A DNA stretch of 64,000 bases from Mesorhizobium sp. (GTDB lineage Bacteria; Pseudomonadota; Alphaproteobacteria; Rhizobiales; Rhizobiaceae): the NCBI RefSeq assembly GCF_024710845.1, contig NZ_JANJTZ010000045.1:1-64000 (forward strand), read 5' to 3'. Within the stretch, counting starts at the first letter, position 1; every line of letters begins with the position of its first letter. The position numbers were made by a program, and so were the translations under genes. A model generated the notes under the pieces. It did no database searches. It was not told where the DNA came from and saw only the letters and a program-made list of their open reading frames with translations. This document shows, piece by piece, positions 60,375-64,000 of this stretch.

Positions 60375-61917
60375 ATGACCCGTGTCCCAGTCCGTGACAT
60401 CTCGCCCCCTTCGCAAATCCGGGGAGTGTCCGCCCCAGTCAACACCTACGTCCGTCCGCCCGATCCGGCACCATCGCCCCTGCATGACATCGCCGCTGGC
60501 CTCGCCAAGCTTGACGCAGGACTGTCCGCCTTCCTCCAGAAACGGCAAGCCGAATACGCAGAGGCCGACAAGCAGCGGGCCATCCGGGACGCATACGGTG
60601 GCAATGCAGCGGGCTTTGATGAGGGCACCCGGCGAGGCTTGATCCCCTTCGGAGAGTCGCCCTCCTACATGGAGTGGTATCGCAAGACGCAAGGCGACGT
60701 GCAGGGCCGCAAGCTCCGGGACCAGTTCGCCGTCCGCTATCAGACATGGGAAGGGCGGACCTCCGGCGACCCCGCCCGCTTCCAGAAGTTCGTCCAGGAA
60801 TTCCTCGCAGAGACGGTCGGAGAGACGACCGACCCCCACGTGCTAGCGGGCCTCAATCCGCATATCGAGCGGATGCATGACGAGGCCTACGGCACCTTCG
60901 ATAAGGACCGTTCCGCCGCCATCAAGCGCGACGGCATCAGCCTCTCCGGGTCCCGCATCACGGACACCATAGAGCGGGCCGAGGAGGATGCTCGGGCAGG
61001 CGGGCAGGATGTCAACAGGGACGCCCTCTGGGAAGTCAATCCTCCTGGAGCGGGCGGAGGCGACCAAGCGCATCAACCCAGGCGACTACGACCCGATGAT
61101 GGTGGACTCGATCATCCTCCAGGCAGAGGAGTCGATGGACGAGGACATTCTCGACCTCCTCGACCGCAAGCTGCCAGGCTCCGAGTTCCCCCTCTCGCAC
61201 GACCCCGCAGTCCGCGAGAAGAAGCTGAAGTCCATCGACCGCATCCAATCCGGCCTAGCGTCAGCAGCGACCACAAAGGCAGCAGCCGAGGAGAAGGCCG
61301 ACAAGCAGCGGCACAACGGCATCGTCGCGGATGTCTACCGGCAACTCTCGGTGGACCCGAACTACGTGGTGCCCGAGGAGACCCTCACCCAGATCAGCCG
61401 CCGAGACCCCGACTTCAGGGGCAAGCTCAAGTCCATCCGGGAGGGCTTCGTGAGTGGCGTGGAAGACCCTGACGCCATCGCTCTCCTCATGGCCGACATC
61501 CACGAGGGGGCGAGCGACCAGTTCGTCCTGGAGAAGTTCCGCCAGGGCGTCATCAAGGACCCCACCACGCTCACCAAGGCACTCGACCGGGTGAAGGCCG
61601 TGGAGAACGCCAGCAAGCCGGGAGGCATCCTCGACTCCGCCTCCTACAAGGACACCATCAAGCGGATCACCAACGCGACCGGGATGGAGGAGGAGAGCGG
61701 GCTAAGCTTCCTGGACGGCGTGAGGGGGATAACTGAGGACGGCATACGCGCCAACCACGACTACCGGACGATGCTCCTGGAGTGGGAGGCGGCCAACCCG
61801 AAGGCCACGCTGATCGAGCGTGAGAAGGCGTCCTATGACATCGGGAAGAAGATCCTTTCCCGCATCACCCCCACCCCTTACGAGCGCCAGAAGGGCACCT
61901 ACAAGCCCCTCCAGTAG
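60375..61917 (+). pseudogene. phage internal-virion-like protein, split by a frameshift near 61030-61050
   Basis: Frame 0 MTRVPVRDISPPSQIRG...LHDIAAGLAKLDAGLSAFLQKRQAEYAEADKQRAIRDAYGGNAAGFDEGTRRGLIPFGESPSYMEWYRKTQGDVQGRKL...DVNRDALWE, then frame +1 SILLERAEATKRINPGDYDPMMVDSIILQ...YERQKGTYKPLQ*. Confidence 0.5.
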
Positions 61918-62036
61918 GCGCAGTCTGGCCGCATACGGCGCGGGGAGGAGGATCATTCTTCCCCTGCCTTCCGTTGGACCTGGAGCAGCCCGCCCCAGGC
62001 CGTCACCATCATCACCACCCAAAAGGAGATACGCGC

Positions 62037-62636
62037 ATGGACATCGTGCCGTCTGCATTCGGCTTTGCGCCGGAAGTCATCAACTCACCTGACACCATCA
62101 CCGCCTATGTTTCAGGCTTCCACACATACACGGGGCGGGCCATCGCGTCCCCCAACCCCCATGACGCAGACTTTCCGCCCGCTAGCTTTGGCGTCGTCTA
62201 CGCTGGCCAAGGTGGCGGGGGCATGTTGTGGGGCTACGGTTCCGCCAGCTATGCCGCCCCGATGCCTGCATACGGTGTCCTGGAGATGCTGAAAGTGGCA
62301 CCTCCCGGCGTTCGGCTGGTAGTCCACGCGGCTAGGCCTCTCTGGGAATACGTGGCACCTGATGGGCACGTCCGCTACGCTATGCGGAATGGCGGGAGGG
62401 GTAGGACGGGAAGGCGAATGCCGGGATATCAAGCACTCGCTGCCGCCGCCGTCGCATTGGACGAAGGCCGGTGGAGCTATGTCCTTATCCATAAGGCCAA
62501 CAAGTCAGTGCCCTTCATGTCGGCAGCGAACCTAGCCGTGACGCAAGCCGTATGGGAGGGCAGGGCGCACCTGGAGCGGCATCCGACAGCCGCGAGGGAT
62601 GCTGGCCTCAACACGGTCTTCCTGACGGGGCCGTGA
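62037..62636 (+). CDS. hypothetical phage protein, possible degenerate RNase H fold
   Basis: MDIVPSAFGFAPEVINSPDTITAYVSGFHTYTGRAIASP...ASFGVVYAGQGGGGMLWGYGSASYAAPMPAYGVLEMLK...VRLVVHAARPLWEYV...WSYVLIHKANKSVPFMSAANLAVTQAVW; RBS aaggag before ATG. Confidence 0.55.
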   Translation: MDIVPSAFGFAPEVINSPDTITAYVSGFHTYTGRAIASPNPHDADFPPASFGVVYAGQGGGGMLWGYGSASYAAPMPAYGVLEMLKVAPPGVRLVVHAARPLWEYVAPDGHVRYAMRNGGRGRTGRRMPGYQALAAAAVALDEGRWSYVLIHKANKSVPFMSAANLAVTQAVWEGRAHLERHPTAARDAGLNTVFLTGP

Positions 62637-62640
62637 CGCC

Positions 62641-63932
62641 ATGATGATTGCCGACGACCTGGAGCAGGAGAGGGCGGGAGGACTGCCCCGCCTCCACATC
62701 CACCACGATCACCACCTCGCCGTCGCCAGCATTCCCCTATGCGCCCTCCTGGACGCCATCTTTGCTGAGACGGAGGCGGGCCGCCCTACGCCGCGGTCCG
62801 GAAAGAGGCCACGAGAGGACGCCGCAAGGAGGCGTAAGGAGGCCGTCGGCAACCTCCTCGCCAATCTCGCGCTCCTCCCACTGGACGAGCCTGATGCCCG
62901 CCTTGTGGTGTCCCTGGAGCATCCCACAAAGTCGCGCTATCGCCGCCATGATGCCCCGCCGCAAGTCTTTACGGATGCGGTTAGGGGCCTTGAGGCGGCG
63001 GGCTTGGTCTCGTGCATCCGAGGGAACGTCCGGGCGGGGAGCGGACGACCATCGCGCCGCGCGGCTGGCTTAGGGACCGCCTCCAGGGGATGGGCCTGGA
63101 GCCGGGCGACATCGCACGGGAGCCGGGAGCAGAGACCATCATCCTTCGGGAGGGCAGGGGATGGAAGCGCCCCAAGGTGTTGCGGGACTATGACGACACC
63201 TCCGAAACCAACACCATGCGGCGCGACCTGGAGACCATCAACGAGGCGCTTTCGGAGGCGGACATAAGGCTGGACGGCAAGCGCCGACACGACTGCCGTA
63301 TGGTGCGGATATTCCAGGTGGAGCGCGGGGAGCCGACGCACTTCAATGCGCAAGGCCGTCTGTATCGCGGCTTCTGGCAGAACCTGGAGCGGGGCAAGCG
63401 GCACCTCATCACCATCGACGGGGAGCCTGTTGCTGACCTCGATTACCGCTCCATGTTCCTGTCCCTCGCCTACGGGCTCCAGTGCGTCCCGATGCCACCT
63501 GGAGACCCTTATGCCGTGCCAGGGCTGGAGGGACATCGGGAGGGCGTGAAGCGGGCCGTCTCTGCCATGTTCTCCCGCAGCACTCCGCTATCGGACCTTC
63601 CCGTGGGTCTGGAGGGGTTGCTTCCGGCAGGATGGACCGGGAGGTTGCTCCAGGACGCGATTGCCTCCAGGCACCCCGCCATCGCGCCGTTGCTTTGCAC
63701 GAACCTGGGGCCGCGCCTGACGCGCTTGGAGAGCGACATCATGGTCGAGGTGCTGCTTCGGCTCTTGGAGCGGGGCATCGTCGCGTTGCCGTGCCATGAC
63801 GGGCTTCTGGTAGCCGAGCGCTGGAAGGAGGCGGCCCTGGAGACGATGCGAACGGTCCCGCGCGAGGCTGGAGGCATGGAGATCGGCGTTGATGAAAAAG
63901 CGTTGTGGAATAACGACTTAGAGGCCGCTTGA
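62641..63932 (+). pseudogene. superfamily-A-like (TV-Pol-like) polymerase, split by a frameshift near 63030-63045
   Basis: N-part MMIADDLEQERAGG...FTDAVRGLEAAGLVSCIRGNVRAG; C-part GERTTIAPRGWLRDRL...FNAQGRLYRGFWQNLERGKRHLITIDGEPVADLDYRSMFLSLAYGL (motif A-like), REGVKRAVSAM (motif B-like), IVALPCHDGLLVAE (motif C-like HD). Confidence 0.55.
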
Positions 63933-63954
63933 GTTAACTCTCACCTAATGCCCC
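63932..63954 (+). promoter_or_regulatory. candidate phage-RNAP promoter, copy 3
   Basis: AGTTAACTCTCACCTAATGCCCC vs T3 AATTAACCCTCACTAAAGGG; directly after a gene stop. Confidence 0.5.
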
Positions 63955-64000
63955 CTCCGGCGTCTCCTCCTGGGGCTGCTTTAGGTCGAGACATCAGGCG

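Larger units (their letters stand above)
59356..64000 (+). mobile_element. decayed T7-like phage or phage-satellite element (continues past window)
   Basis: T7-type RNA polymerase remnant, internal-virion-like protein, polymerase-palm protein, T3-promoter-like motifs, all on plus strand; begins right after the chromosomal antiporter gene. Confidence 0.7.

Noticed and set aside
60324-61472. 382-aa ORF taken as a full intact gene
   Set aside because: After about 61035 this frame becomes Pro/Arg/His-rich nonsense while the neighbouring frame becomes protein-like; treated as a frameshift.

Overview
Window from an alphaproteobacterial (Rhizobiales-like, high-GC) chromosome, named from protein recognition only; no database was searched. 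Most of it is ordinary core genome: gyrA, coaD, two peptidyl-prolyl isomerases, queA-tgt, an ATP-grasp/alpha-E/transglutaminase/Anbu proteasome-like cluster, DeoR regulator-glpK, ccdA-like gene, glmU, glmS, recG, sdhE, mfd, hspQ, pcs, a BMP-type ABC importer, rimO and a CPA2 antiporter. Two accessory regions stand out. (1) A ~5.5 kb island (about 22125-27688) lies in the 3' end of tRNA-Lys(TTT). It is bounded by a 45-bp perfect direct repeat with an 18-bp repeat inside each end. It carries an N-terminally truncated tyrosine recombinase fused head-to-head with a phage-like protein fragment, two M23/LytM-like secreted proteins (one directly behind a 15-G homopolymer), a small exported protein coupled to one of them, and a methyltransferase. 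(2) From about 59350 to the window end is a decayed T7-like (single-subunit RNA polymerase) phage or phage-satellite element. It holds a frameshifted C-terminal remnant of a T7-type RNA polymerase, a frameshifted internal-virion-like gene, a possible catalytically dead RNase H fold protein, and a frameshifted superfamily-A (TV-Pol-like) polymerase. It also has three same-strand intergenic copies of TTAAYTCNCACC, which resemble the phage T3 promoter, and a second three-copy motif, CTCCTTGATRAGAG. The second element is the most interesting part of the window and continues past its right edge.
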